64,000 nt of DNA from Flagellimonas marinaquae (GCF_023716465.1 NZ_CP092415.1:2953501-3017500), one strand, 5' to 3'. Positions 52,201 to 61,013 are shown, counted from the stretch's first letter. Numbers and translations are program-made. Notes: generated by a model not told the origin, from the sequence alone.

Positions 52201-52322
52201 ACCTACAGGGACAGAACCTTTGGACGATCACCGACTATACCGGGCCCGATCCGGAGCAGCCCTCCACCGTGCGTTTACCGCAGTTACGGCAGTTGACCTT
52301 GGGACTACAGTTGGGATTTTAA
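49293..52322 (+). CDS. SusC/RagA-type TonB-dependent outer-membrane receptor
   Basis: 1009 residues. Signal peptide (about 1-34); a carboxypeptidase-like beta domain (ATVTGAVTDADGNPLVGVGV and TITDMDGSFTIQA, about 38-110); a plug domain (QGQLSGVNIVQNTGVPGGG; IRGRNFINGASDPLFIVDG; IESIEVLKDADATAIYGSRG); and a 22-strand barrel ending LTLGLQLGF with terminal Phe. No anti-sigma-signalling STN domain is seen at the N-terminus. It forms an import complex with the SusD-like protein encoded 17 bases on. The substrate could be peptide as well as sugar, since a zinc protease follows and no glycoside hydrolase is nearby. Confidence 0.93.
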   Translation: MKILWIDANRISLFLIINMLLALWPSETLEAALASPPQATVTGAVTDADGNPLVGVGVQVVNTQRGTITDMDGSFTIQANPEDTLYFSIIGFKPLKVGIKARNVVNVQMEEDVTQLGEVVLNAGYYTVSKRERSGNIATIKAEMMEKQPVGNPLAAMQGQLSGVNIVQNTGVPGGGFTIDIRGRNFINGASDPLFIVDGVPISSQSLGSNDVSGQILGGNTSPLNAINPNDIESIEVLKDADATAIYGSRGANGVVLITTKKGRVGETRFNAQMSSSLGRVTNFLDLLNTQQYLELRREGVVNDGFGDFLDNPAFDFAWPDIKTWDNDRYTDWQDELIGRTAYRNNLQLSVSGGSERTQFLISGSYLKETTVFPGDANYKKANVNSNISHQSDNGRFKINLSTLYTREDNLMPRSDLTNVAYTLEPNAPEIYDGEGNLNWEDNTFDNPYAALEEQYGQASHTLISNALLSYALLPDLEVRTSLGYNRYQLDSYRTLPSSAVNPGRGLTPQTYSSLTLNSADRESWIVEPQISWKPRWNTFDVEVLLGSTFQKETAQQFVQRGTGYPNDLLIQNLAAASTVEVLGDTDSEYAYTAVFGRVNVNFLDRYILNLTGRRDGSSRFGPGRQFGNFGAIGLAWLFSEEKLFANSPLLSFGKLRGSYGTTGSDNIGDYRFLDTYDVTGFDYNGISILEPTGIFNPLFGWESNTKLEVGLELGFFRDRLRLETSFFRNRSSNQLIGIPLAATTGFSELTGNFDATVENTGVEVDFNAMMFQGKDFGWSTRFTLTVPKNKLLAFDGLEDSTFADRYIIGEPLTIVRLYESLGVDPETGIYQFEDFNGDGEITSLGDREWLEDLAPEFYGGFGQNIRWGNLGLDFFFQFKKQKAYNELRAFAVPGARRNLPIRLLDRWQEPGDEATVQLASAGLAPGEDTGALQSRSNAAVSDASFIRLRNITLNYRIPNLGNRLDINVYLQGQNLWTITDYTGPDPEQPSTVRLPQLRQLTLGLQLGF

Positions 52323-52339
52323 CCTTATACAAATGAATT

Positions 52340-53746
52340 ATGAGACAGATATTTTATAGCAATAGACAATTTTTGATGGGCCTGATGTGCAAGGCCTTTT
52401 TATGGATGGTACTGTTGGGCACCTTTGGTTGTTCGGATTTTGTGGAGGTGGACCCTCCCAAGAATACCTTGGTCGCCCAAAGGGTGTTCGATGACCCCTC
52501 CACGGTGGAATCGGCCCTGGCCAATCTCTATTTCTCCCTAAGGGAAGATGGGATGGTGTCCGGGAATTCGGGATTTACGACCCTGTTGGGCATCTATGCT
52601 GATGAGCTGGATTATTACGCTTTCAACGGTGATTTTGTCCAATTGTACCGTCATACGGTGACGCCACAGAATGCGGTGCTTTTGGGATGGTGGACACAGG
52701 GCTATCAGGTCATTTATGCCGCCAATGATATCATTGCGGGATTGGAGGCCTCGGAGGGACTGAGTGCGATGGAAGTGGAACGCTACAAGGGACAGGCGCT
52801 GTTTGTCCGGGCCTATGTGCACAGTTTACTGGTGGGTGTTTTTGGGGATGTTCCCTATATCACCACCACGGATTATGTGGTGAACACCAACGCTTCACGT
52901 TTGGAGGCAGCGTTGGTGTATGAAGCCATTGTTGCGGATCTGGAGCAAGCGGTCGCTTTGATGGACGGTGGGGATATCCCCGTGGGGGATAGGGTGGTGC
53001 CCGATGCCGATGTGGCCCGTGCCCTGTTGGCCCGAATGGCCCTATATACGCAGCAGTGGGATTTGGCCGCTGCCACTGCTGGGGAATTGATCGCTGCCTT
53101 TCCCTTGGAACCCGATTTGGATCAAGTGTTTTTGAAGGAATCGGGGGAGACCATATGGCAGTTCAAGCCAGGGGAAGACCTTAGAAATACGCAAGAGGCC
53201 AATCAATTGGTGATTCAGTTCATTCCCGGGCAGCGCTTTGCGCTTACGCCCTCCATGTTGGACGCTTTTGAGGTGGGGGATGGCCGTTTGGAGCGTTGGA
53301 CCGATGAGATATCGGATGCCGATGGTACCCTTACGCTGTCCTATGCCCATAAGTACAAGGCGTTGTTCAATGAAACGGCATCCTTGGAGCATTCCATTGT
53401 GTTCCGATTGGCGGAGCAATACCTGATCCGGGCCGAGGCCAGGGCACAGTTGGGCAATCTGGACGGGGCCCGACAGGACCTCAATGCGGTGCGCAATCGT
53501 GCCGGTCTGGGGGATCTGAATTTGGTCGGGCAAACGGAACTGCTGGAGGCCATATACCAAGAAAGACGGGTGGAACTCTTTGCGGAGCAGGGGCTTCACT
53601 GGATGGACCTGAAACGTACCGGACGTGCTACGGAGGAGATGGCACCCTTAAAGGCCAATTGGGAGGATACCCATATACTGTTGCCCATTCCCGAGAGCGA
53701 ATTGGAGATCAATCCCAATCTCTTGCCACAAAACCCTGGATATTAA
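52340..53746 (+). CDS. SusD/RagB-type surface lipoprotein
   Basis: 468 residues with lipobox GTFGC (Cys31) and the SusD start CSDFVEVDPPKNTLVA. TPR-like helices follow (ALVYEAIVADLEQAVALMDGG; VARALLARMALYTQQWDLAA) and the conserved C-terminal RVELFAEQGLHWMDLKR. It caps the SusC receptor on the cell surface and binds its substrate. Its stop TAA shares a base with an ATG that begins the reading frame of the next gene. Confidence 0.92.
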   Translation: MRQIFYSNRQFLMGLMCKAFLWMVLLGTFGCSDFVEVDPPKNTLVAQRVFDDPSTVESALANLYFSLREDGMVSGNSGFTTLLGIYADELDYYAFNGDFVQLYRHTVTPQNAVLLGWWTQGYQVIYAANDIIAGLEASEGLSAMEVERYKGQALFVRAYVHSLLVGVFGDVPYITTTDYVVNTNASRLEAALVYEAIVADLEQAVALMDGGDIPVGDRVVPDADVARALLARMALYTQQWDLAAATAGELIAAFPLEPDLDQVFLKESGETIWQFKPGEDLRNTQEANQLVIQFIPGQRFALTPSMLDAFEVGDGRLERWTDEISDADGTLTLSYAHKYKALFNETASLEHSIVFRLAEQYLIRAEARAQLGNLDGARQDLNAVRNRAGLGDLNLVGQTELLEAIYQERRVELFAEQGLHWMDLKRTGRATEEMAPLKANWEDTHILLPIPESELEINPNLLPQNPGY

Positions 53747-53769
53747 TGTTTGACAAAAGAATTCATAGG

Positions 53770-56067
53770 ATGAAAAAGTTGGTTTATACGCTAGTATGGA
53801 TGATACCCTTATGGGCGGTGCACGGCTACTCGCAAATGGCGAAGGACTTAGATGGTACAGCATCCGATGTAGCAACTCCTTTTCTTACGGCACAAGTAGT
53901 GGAGGGCAAATTATGGGTCGATGTTCCCTCGTCCCTTTTGGAAAAACCCCTATTATGGACAAGTAACGGAAATAGTGAATTTTATGACTCCAAGCATGTG
54001 CAGTTCCGTAAGGAAGGGGAACGGCTGTATTTGGAGCAACCTCGGGTATGGTCGGAGATGGGAATCTGGTTGCCCATGAATGGGGATATTTCCTTGGAAA
54101 GGATCTTTCTTGGGGAATTTCCGATCATGGCATATGATGGGAATGCCTATCGTATCGATATGACGTCAGTGGTATTGGATGAATCGATTCCTTGGCAGCA
54201 TATGTCCTCCTTGCCCCGGTTGGGCCATCTCTCCGAGGTGGTCGGGGTGAAGCATAAAGAAGGAGAACTGATGGTGCAAACCCGGATAGGGTTGTCCAAG
54301 GAGGGTGTCTCGTTTTTGGAACCCGTGTTTTTCAGCTTTCTGGTATTGCCCGAACCCATGGAGCCGAGGCCCTATGACTACCGTATGGCCTATTGGGTCG
54401 AGGACCAGGATAGGACCGGAGACCAAACGGAAAATAAGGTTGGTAGCATAGGGCGATGGCGATTGGCCAAAAAGTTTAAGGACCGTGAACGGAGTGTGCC
54501 CCAAAAGCCCATTACATTTTTGATATCACCTGATATTCCCGAGAAATGGAGGCCCTATGTCAAGGCCGGTGTTCTAGAATGGCTCCCTGCGTTTGAGGCG
54601 GCAGGATTTACAAATGCCATTATCGTAAAGGAGATGGATAGTTTGGATGCGTGGGAAAACCGTAGTTTGGGGAACTCCGTCATCCGATGGGGTAGGAACC
54701 AAAACGTCAGGGGCCGAGAAGCGTTAGGTGGAGGAGGGACGGTCACTTTGGTCGTTGACCATCGTTCTGGGGAAATCGTAAAGTCGGATATCCTCTTGGG
54801 GACTTCACTGCAGCGGTTACAGGACGAGTATTTTGTGCGCTGTGCTGCGTTGGACCCAAGGGCGCGGACCAATCCTTTTCCCGATGAACTTACAGGGGAG
54901 CTGATCCAATTTTTGGTGGCGCATGAGACCGGGCATGCCCTCGGTATCAAGGATAACCACTTTGGGGAGTTCCAATATCCCTTGGAGCGCATGGGCGATG
55001 CGCAGTGGCTCAAGGATATGGGACATACGCCCAGTGTGATGTCCTATGCCAGGCACAATAATATGGCACAGCCCAAAGACAGTGTTCCGCCGCACTTGTT
55101 GATCCAAAAGGTAGGTCCCACAGACCACTACTATATCCAATGGGCGTATACGGAGTTCCCCTCGGGATGGGGCAAAAAGCAGAAATCGGAGCGATTGGAA
55201 GAAATGATCCGATGGCAGGATTCCGTACCGTGGTATAGGTATAACGATAGTAATTATGAGATCATTGGCCCGGGAAACACCAATGAAGTGGTGGAGACCA
55301 ATGATCCCGTGGGAGGTGCAAAACGCGCCTTGGCCAATTTGGAGCGGGCATTGGCCCTCTTGCCCGATACCAACCAAGGGAGAACGGATATGGCGCGGAG
55401 CAAACGCATATATGCCCAGGGGTTGGAACTTTGGTACCATACCATGCGAAATGTGCTTTCCATGGTCGGAGGTTATGAGGTGTTTTACAAATCCATGGAT
55501 CAAGAGGGAAGCCTGTACACCCCTGTTGATTTTACAAGGCAGCAGGAGGCCATGGACTATTTTATGGGACAGGCCTTTGACCCTCCCCAATGGTTGACCC
55601 ACCCCGACCTGGGCATGGACATTCGGTATTCGAGCCATCCCGATCTTGTGCTAAACTATCAAAAACTGCTCTTGATGGAACTGATGAGACCACAACGGAT
55701 GAAACGCTTGGAGCATCTGGAAACCTTAGAGGGCTTTGAAGGGGCATTGGACTGGTATGTCGAGGAGCTGCAGCAGCGGCTTTTTAAGGAATTGTTGGAG
55801 AGTACAGGGCAGGTGCCTGCCAGGAAGCAGGCCATTCAAGCGCTGTACTTGGAAAAATGGAACCAAAACTTTCAAAAGGAGCGGTTCCAATTAGGGGTGG
55901 ATGAGATGGCCTTTGTGCATTCCGATCATTCCTTAGGGGTCGTCATGGAACAACTGCTGGACCTGCAACGCCTGTTGCGGAAATCCTTAAAACGCCATAA
56001 GCATTTGGAATCCAAGGGGCATTGGGCATGGTGCTTGGCCAAGTTGGAGGAATTGACCGGTGGTTAA
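53770..56067 (+). CDS. Exported zinc metalloprotease (DUF5117/DUF4953-type)
   Basis: 765 residues from ATG 53770, which gives a clean signal peptide (MKKLVYTLVWMIPLWAVHGYSQ in part); an ATG at 53746 would add 8 residues. The zinc site HETGHALGIKDNH (about 385-397) has the HExxH core plus the downstream His of the metzincin-like group. The N-terminal half is beta-rich (DUF5117-like) and the C-terminal half helical. Such proteases usually follow susC/susD pairs and may trim imported or exported peptides. Confidence 0.85.
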   Translation: MKKLVYTLVWMIPLWAVHGYSQMAKDLDGTASDVATPFLTAQVVEGKLWVDVPSSLLEKPLLWTSNGNSEFYDSKHVQFRKEGERLYLEQPRVWSEMGIWLPMNGDISLERIFLGEFPIMAYDGNAYRIDMTSVVLDESIPWQHMSSLPRLGHLSEVVGVKHKEGELMVQTRIGLSKEGVSFLEPVFFSFLVLPEPMEPRPYDYRMAYWVEDQDRTGDQTENKVGSIGRWRLAKKFKDRERSVPQKPITFLISPDIPEKWRPYVKAGVLEWLPAFEAAGFTNAIIVKEMDSLDAWENRSLGNSVIRWGRNQNVRGREALGGGGTVTLVVDHRSGEIVKSDILLGTSLQRLQDEYFVRCAALDPRARTNPFPDELTGELIQFLVAHETGHALGIKDNHFGEFQYPLERMGDAQWLKDMGHTPSVMSYARHNNMAQPKDSVPPHLLIQKVGPTDHYYIQWAYTEFPSGWGKKQKSERLEEMIRWQDSVPWYRYNDSNYEIIGPGNTNEVVETNDPVGGAKRALANLERALALLPDTNQGRTDMARSKRIYAQGLELWYHTMRNVLSMVGGYEVFYKSMDQEGSLYTPVDFTRQQEAMDYFMGQAFDPPQWLTHPDLGMDIRYSSHPDLVLNYQKLLLMELMRPQRMKRLEHLETLEGFEGALDWYVEELQQRLFKELLESTGQVPARKQAIQALYLEKWNQNFQKERFQLGVDEMAFVHSDHSLGVVMEQLLDLQRLLRKSLKRHKHLESKGHWAWCLAKLEELTGG

Positions 56068-56153
56068 TGGATGTAGGAAATCATTTTTATTGAAGCAGAA
56101 CTTATGGAAAGGACTGCGAAGCTTGAAGTTTCGTTGTGTTTTGAGTTAGTGAT

Positions 56154-56179
56154 AAAGGTGTCCCCTCGGGGACACCTTT
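56154..56179 (+). terminator. Terminator after the metalloprotease gene
   Basis: AAAGGTGTCCC, CTCG loop, GGGACACCTTT, then AGTTTT. It also separates the converging DUF6520 gene. Confidence 0.75.
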
Positions 56180-56195
56180 AGTTTTGAAAGGTTAT

Positions 56196-56438
56196 CTATT
56201 CAAACCTTTCGTACAATGGAATGGTGAGTGCAGGGTCCTTAAAGACCTGCCACTGTCCTTCCATACAGAGCACTTCACCGATTTCAGGGCAATCTGTCTG
56301 GATGGCCTGAACCCCCAAGATGGGATGGTTGTAATAGCCCGTTTGGGTGCTATTGCTCTCTTCCGTGGCAAATGCCATGCCGACCGCCATGATGATGGCA
56401 AAGGCCGGTAACAACAATTTGAAAAATTTAGCTTTCAT
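56196..56438 (-). CDS. DUF6520 small exported protein
   Basis: 80 residues. A signal peptide is clear (about 1-25, ending GMAFA), leaving a mature chain of about 55 residues with two cysteines, at about 49 and 57 (TDCPEIGEVLCMEGQW). The pair could form a disulfide. DUF6520 proteins are typical of Flavobacteriia and often lie beside MauE/DoxX and TlpA-type redox proteins. Function unknown; the small secreted size suits a peptide or structural product. The MauE/DoxX gene lies 83 bases upstream on the same strand. Confidence 0.82.
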   Translation of the reverse strand: MKAKFFKLLLPAFAIIMAVGMAFATEESNSTQTGYYNHPILGVQAIQTDCPEIGEVLCMEGQWQVFKDPALTIPLYERFE

Positions 56439-56521
56439 AATGTTATGTATTAAAAATGAATGCCTACTCTAAGTGAGGTTTTCGGCTTCCCCTCAGCTGC
56501 GCAGTTTTTTTGTTTTGACGG

Positions 56522-56947
56522 TCATTTAATCTGTCGTCTGGACTGTAGGATGGCCCCAAGGGCCATGAGCATAAAGGCCCCATTGAATACAATGTGTTCG
56601 CGCCACCCCAATGTGGAGATGATACCCCCACAGGAACAGGGCGTGGGATGATCGGACGCCAGGACGGCGATGATGTATATCGTGAAGAGGCCAAGTAGGG
56701 CGAAGCTGGCATACAGCCCAAGGGTGCGGAACTTGGGGAACAATAGAAGGCCTGTTATGGTGAGTTCCGAAAAGGGAACTCCCCATTGGAGGAGATCGGC
56801 ATGGGCAGCGAGGTGGGGCATTTGTGCCAACCGCCATTCGAAGGTGTCCAGGTCCAATAGTTTGCTGGTGGCCGTGTATACGAACAACAGGACCAATAGG
56901 AAACTGGCCGTGGGGACAAGGGTTCGATATATTTTTTTGGACACCAT
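56522..56947 (-). CDS. MauE/DoxX-family redox-associated membrane protein
   Basis: 141 residues with four membrane helices. The motif CSCGG at about 101-105 is the conserved cysteine site of the family, lying at the membrane edge before the last helix. MauE-type proteins handle electrons for disulfide formation or reduction in the periplasm. Next to the two-cysteine DUF6520 gene it could act on that peptide. Same strand, probably one transcript. Confidence 0.82.
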   Translation of the reverse strand: MVSKKIYRTLVPTASFLLVLLFVYTATSKLLDLDTFEWRLAQMPHLAAHADLLQWGVPFSELTITGLLLFPKFRTLGLYASFALLGLFTIYIIAVLASDHPTPCSCGGIISTLGWREHIVFNGAFMLMALGAILQSRRQIK

Positions 56948-57043
56948 ATCTTTTGATTTGATATGACAAAGTTCGGGAGTCCAATTTATTTGAAACGGAG
57001 CATTCCTTGACCCAAAGGGAGTAATTTACGCATTTTGAAGGGG

Positions 57044-57970
57044 TTACCTCCTTAAATCGGTTGGGGTCTTGCCGTATTTGTCCCGAAAGGCCCTGGAGAA
57101 ATGGGCGGCACTCTTGAAACCGTTCATATGGGCGATCTCCTTTAGGGAAAGGTTGCTGTGCTGGATCAGGATCTTTGATTTTCTAAGACGTTCTTGGGTC
57201 AGGAAACGGAAGATGGTGGTGCCATAGATCTGTTTGAAACCATATTTCAGCTTGTACTCGTTGGTCCCCATCTGGAGGGCGAGGTCCTTGAGCGAGGGAA
57301 GATCCTTGTCCAAATTGTTGAGGATCGTGTCATGGACCTCCCGGATCATTTGGATGTCCTCCGGGGACAACGTAACCTTATGCTCCTTGATGCCCTTGGT
57401 CACCTTGAGCTTGTTTTTGGGCAGTCCCGTTTCAAAGGGTTCCCCTTTGGAAAAGAAAACGGAGTTCAACACGATTTTCTGTCCGCTGCCATCCAAGGCC
57501 TGGTAGACCGATATTTGACAATCCTTGGCCAGGAAAAGACCATCCTTTGTGATGAATTCCATGAAGAGTACCGTTTCCGATCGGTCCCGTTTCAAATGTT
57601 TGGTCATCTTTTTTGACCAAGTCCTTTGGGAGTTTTCGGTCATGAGTTCGGTGATATGTTTTCCGATAAGGTCCTTCGGCATACAGGACAACAGGGAGCA
57701 GGTTCCGTTGGTGACCAATTCAATTTGACCTTGGGCGTCCAAGATCAGGGACAGTTGGATGATACATTGCGGAGTGTTGTGCGCATTGGCAAAACCTTGG
57801 TGGATAAAGGCTGCCGCTATTTCCTCATTGACCATGTTCAGCATGACCACCAAAGAGGCGATATTGTCATTTTTATCGGAAGGCTCAAGGGAATAGAAGA
57901 AGTTGCCCTTGGCCATTTCCAAAAGCATCTTTTGGATGCGCTTTATCCTAAAATCATCGTTGTTCGGCAT
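57044..57970 (-). CDS. AraC-type regulator with PAS-like sensory part
   Basis: 308 residues. Residues about 75-165 look like a PAS domain (QLSLILDAQGQIELVTNGTCSLL; GLFLAKDCQISVYQALDGSG). The C-terminal HTH spans about 205-305: DLALQMGTNEYKLKYGFKQIYG and LSLKEIAHMNGFKSAAHFSRAFRDKYG. There is no signal or membrane segment, so it senses something in the cytoplasm. Candidate target: the 21-bp tandem direct repeat at 58488-58529 upstream of the oxoamine synthase gene. Confidence 0.85.
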   Translation of the reverse strand: MPNNDDFRIKRIQKMLLEMAKGNFFYSLEPSDKNDNIASLVVMLNMVNEEIAAAFIHQGFANAHNTPQCIIQLSLILDAQGQIELVTNGTCSLLSCMPKDLIGKHITELMTENSQRTWSKKMTKHLKRDRSETVLFMEFITKDGLFLAKDCQISVYQALDGSGQKIVLNSVFFSKGEPFETGLPKNKLKVTKGIKEHKVTLSPEDIQMIREVHDTILNNLDKDLPSLKDLALQMGTNEYKLKYGFKQIYGTTIFRFLTQERLRKSKILIQHSNLSLKEIAHMNGFKSAAHFSRAFRDKYGKTPTDLRR

Positions 57971-58015
57971 GGTTGTCGGTTTTTAAACAGTGGATCGTTT
58001 TGATGGTCTGTGACT

Positions 58016-58396
58016 TCATTGCTGGCCATGTTTTTTTAAAAAGGCCAAGGCCTCGGATTTTTTGGTAAAGGACCGGGTGGGGATCGTTTGTGCATGGGTG
58101 CCCAAGTATATGCTGCTTATCACATCCGTCACAGGGGGATCGATCAAAAAGGCCAAGGCGGTAATCCATTGTGACCCTTCCAAGGCCAAATAGTCCCGTG
58201 CCGGTTTATTGACCCTCCGTACCTCACGGATGTCGCAGAGCACGGGCATTTCCCTTCCGTTTTGGAGCATCATCCGATCTCTGACAATCATTTGGGCGGC
58301 CCTGAGGTCGATACATAGGTCTTTTTGATAAATGATGTGCATCAACGCTTCGGTCATCAGATAAACAGCGTATTTGTTTTCATGTGATCTTTTCAT
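58016..58396 (-). CDS. Small STAS-like (DUF7793-type) protein
   Basis: 126 residues from ATG 58396. The pattern of a conserved Asp-Ile-Arg after a beta strand (MPVLCDIREVRRVNKPARDYLA), SQWITALAFLID and the ending RSFTKKSEALAFLKKHG is that of small STAS/SpoIIAA-like proteins found with AraC regulators in Flavobacteriia. It precedes the AraC gene on the same strand by 45 bases. A role as partner of the PAS/AraC regulator is inferred. Confidence 0.6.
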   Translation of the reverse strand: MKRSHENKYAVYLMTEALMHIIYQKDLCIDLRAAQMIVRDRMMLQNGREMPVLCDIREVRRVNKPARDYLALEGSQWITALAFLIDPPVTDVISSIYLGTHAQTIPTRSFTKKSEALAFLKKHGQQ

Positions 58397-58487
58397 GTGG
58401 CAAAAACTGGTAAAAACCCTGAATTTACAAAAATACTTTTTTCGGTATCGTAACATGGGGAACACTGTGCCAAATTAAAGGTATTTG

Positions 58488-58529
58488 ACTTGACTGAAAC
58501 GGAATAATACTTGATTGAAACGGAGTAAA
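58488..58529 (+). promoter_or_regulatory. Tandem 21-bp direct repeat upstream of the oxoamine synthase gene
   Basis: Two head-to-tail copies, ACTTGACTGAAACGGAATAA(T) and ACTTGATTGAAACGGAGTAA(A), 18 of 21 identical. Direct repeats of two helical turns are typical AraC-protein sites, and an AraC-type gene is close by on the other strand. Confidence 0.7.
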
Positions 58530-58595
58530 TGATTTGAGAATACCATTTAATCTGACAATTGCCATTACTTTTTAGGACAATTTAAACCAAACGAT

Positions 58596-61001
58596 ATGGC
58601 AAAGATCAAACACCACAATTTTTTGAACACCGTGCATGAAGTGTTCACCGATGCAAAACAGGCCGGGGTGCTGCACCTCTATGCCGGGGGAGAATCCTTT
58701 TCGGGGCGTACCATCCGGGTGGACGGTAAGGATATGTTCCATTTTGGGACCACTGGTTATTTGGGGCTGGAACAGGATGTCCGATTAAAAGAGGCCGCCA
58801 AGGAGGCCATTGATAAATACGGGACCCAGTTTCCACTTTCCAAGTCCTATATCTCCAATCCGCTTTACGAAGCGCTGGAATCATCCATTGGGGAAATGTA
58901 CGGGCATCCCATTATCATTACCAAGAACAGCACTCTGGGCCATTTGGGCGTCATCCCCAGTGCCGTGGATGATGATGACGTCATCATTTTGGACCATCAG
59001 GTGCACTGGAGCGTACAGAACGCCGCCAAGATGCTCAAAACACGGAGTGTGCCGATTGAAATGATACGGCACAACAATTTGGAGATGTTGGAGGACAAGA
59101 TCAAGAAGTACCGGGATTCCAAGCGGCACATTTGGTATATGGCGGATGGGATCTACTCCATGTACGGGGACTATGCCCCAGTTAAGGAGTTGATGGACCT
59201 GTCCGAAAAATATCCCCAATTGCATTTTTATTTTGACGATGTGCATGGGATGAGTTGGGTGGGGCAGAACGGAACGGGCTACGTATTGGACCAATTGGGG
59301 GAGTTGCCCGAAAATGTGCTCCTGTTCGGTACGCTGAGCAAGACCTTTGGGGCCAGTGGGGCGGTGTTGGCCTGTTCCAACGCCAAATTATATGACAAAA
59401 TCAAGACCTTTGGTGGTCCCTTGACCTTTTCGGCACAGTTGGAACCCGCTTCCGTGGCCGCCGCCATCGCTTCCGCCAAGATTCATCTGTCTGAGGAAAT
59501 CTATGAGCTGCAAGCGGAACTTCGGGAACGGATCGATTATTTCAATGCTTGTTTGGGAGCTACGGAGCTTCCCTTGATAGACCGGAACGAATCCCCGGTA
59601 TTTTACATAGGGACGGGAATGCCCAAAACGGGCTATAATTTTGTCAACCGCCTGATGGGGGAGGGTTTTTATGTAAATCTGGGCATCTTTCCAGCGGTTC
59701 CGGTCAAGAACACCGGAGTGAGAATCACCATCTCAAGACATAATGAAAAGGCCGAGATCAAAGGGCTGGTCGATGCCATGGCATACCATTTTCCCTTGGC
59801 CTTGGAAGAGACGGGGACGAACCCGGAAAGGGTGTACCATGCCTTTACATTGGAACCCAAGACACGGGAGGAGCGCAGACCATTGGATGATCTGACTTTG
59901 GAGGCCAAGGAATCCATAAACCAGGTAGATAGGGAAGCATGGAACCGTTGTTTGGGCGGACAGGGTGTATATGATTGGGCTGGAATGAAATTCCTGGAGT
60001 CCGTGTTCCATGGCAATTCAAAAAAAGAACATAATTGGTCGTTCCGTTATGTGATCATAAGGGATGTCAATGGAAATCCGATATTGATGACCTTCTTGAC
60101 CTTTTCCCTTTGGAAGGACGATATGTTGGCCCCTTCCGAGGTGTCCCGATCCATTGAGGAGGAACGAAGGTTAAATCCCTATCATCTTTCGTCCATGATA
60201 CTTTCCATGGGCAGTTTGTTCACTGAAGGAGACCATGTGTATTGGGACAGCGCGCATCCATTGGGCGATCTGACCATGAACATTTTTTTGGAGTTCATGG
60301 AACAAGAGGAACGGAAGTTAGGGGCGAAAATGACCGTACTTCGGGATTTTCCCAAGGAAAGCAATTGGAACAGTCATCTTTACGGACATGGCTTTCTCCG
60401 GGTGCAAATGCCCGATTCCTGTACTGTTGATCTACAGGAAACACCTTCTATAGAACAGTATATCGGAGCACTATCTTCCAGAAACAGGAGGCATTTTAGG
60501 AAGGATATACAGCCCTATCTTGGCTTGGTCCATTGCAGGGCGGTCCAAAAACTAACTGCTGTGCAATTGGTCCAGGCCAAAAAACTGTTTGGGGAAGTGC
60601 AGTCCCGCAATTTGGGGCTCAATACTTATTCCTTCCCCGATGCGCTTTTTGATCGGATGAACGAGAACCCCTTATGGGAATTTATTATGCTGTGCCCCAC
60701 TGATGAACCGGATAGGGTAGTGGGCGTTATGTTCTGTTACACCAATACGAATCAGGTGTGCGTCCCTGCCTTTGTCGGGATGGATTATGGTGCCTTGGAG
60801 CAATACGCCGTTTATCGTCAATTGCTTTATCATACCATTGAACGGGCCATAGTCCTTGGTATTCCGAAAATTGATTTTGGAATGACCGCTGCCTTTGAGA
60901 AGCGGAAGCTTGGCGCGACCATACAGGAAAAATATGCATACATCCAAACCCGTGATAACTTTATCTTGGAACTCTTGGGGGTCATGGAGGGACAGCAATA
61001 A
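58596..61001 (+). CDS. Alpha-oxoamine synthase fused to GNAT-type acyltransferase
   Basis: 801 residues. Residues about 40-405 are a PLP-dependent alpha-oxoamine synthase like AONS, serine palmitoyltransferase and CqsA: YLGLEQDVRLKEAAKEAI, FYFDDVHGMSWVGQNGTGYV, and the PLP lysine K249 in GTLSKTFGASGA. Residues about 430-800 are a GNAT/FemAB-like acyltransferase (RHFRKDIQPYLGL; KIDFGMTAAFEKRKLGATIQ). The first half would join an acyl thioester to an amino acid with loss of CO2; the second could acylate the product. A sphingoid/sulfonolipid-like lipid or a ketone signal are the options. Start ATG 58596. Confidence 0.88.
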   Translation: MAKIKHHNFLNTVHEVFTDAKQAGVLHLYAGGESFSGRTIRVDGKDMFHFGTTGYLGLEQDVRLKEAAKEAIDKYGTQFPLSKSYISNPLYEALESSIGEMYGHPIIITKNSTLGHLGVIPSAVDDDDVIILDHQVHWSVQNAAKMLKTRSVPIEMIRHNNLEMLEDKIKKYRDSKRHIWYMADGIYSMYGDYAPVKELMDLSEKYPQLHFYFDDVHGMSWVGQNGTGYVLDQLGELPENVLLFGTLSKTFGASGAVLACSNAKLYDKIKTFGGPLTFSAQLEPASVAAAIASAKIHLSEEIYELQAELRERIDYFNACLGATELPLIDRNESPVFYIGTGMPKTGYNFVNRLMGEGFYVNLGIFPAVPVKNTGVRITISRHNEKAEIKGLVDAMAYHFPLALEETGTNPERVYHAFTLEPKTREERRPLDDLTLEAKESINQVDREAWNRCLGGQGVYDWAGMKFLESVFHGNSKKEHNWSFRYVIIRDVNGNPILMTFLTFSLWKDDMLAPSEVSRSIEEERRLNPYHLSSMILSMGSLFTEGDHVYWDSAHPLGDLTMNIFLEFMEQEERKLGAKMTVLRDFPKESNWNSHLYGHGFLRVQMPDSCTVDLQETPSIEQYIGALSSRNRRHFRKDIQPYLGLVHCRAVQKLTAVQLVQAKKLFGEVQSRNLGLNTYSFPDALFDRMNENPLWEFIMLCPTDEPDRVVGVMFCYTNTNQVCVPAFVGMDYGALEQYAVYRQLLYHTIERAIVLGIPKIDFGMTAAFEKRKLGATIQEKYAYIQTRDNFILELLGVMEGQQ

Positions 61002-61013
61002 TGGAGCGGTGCC

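Noticed and set aside
54817..55638. 273-codon minus-strand frame opposite the metalloprotease
   Set aside because: Covers part of the protease C-terminal half in antisense and begins nowhere near a promoter.
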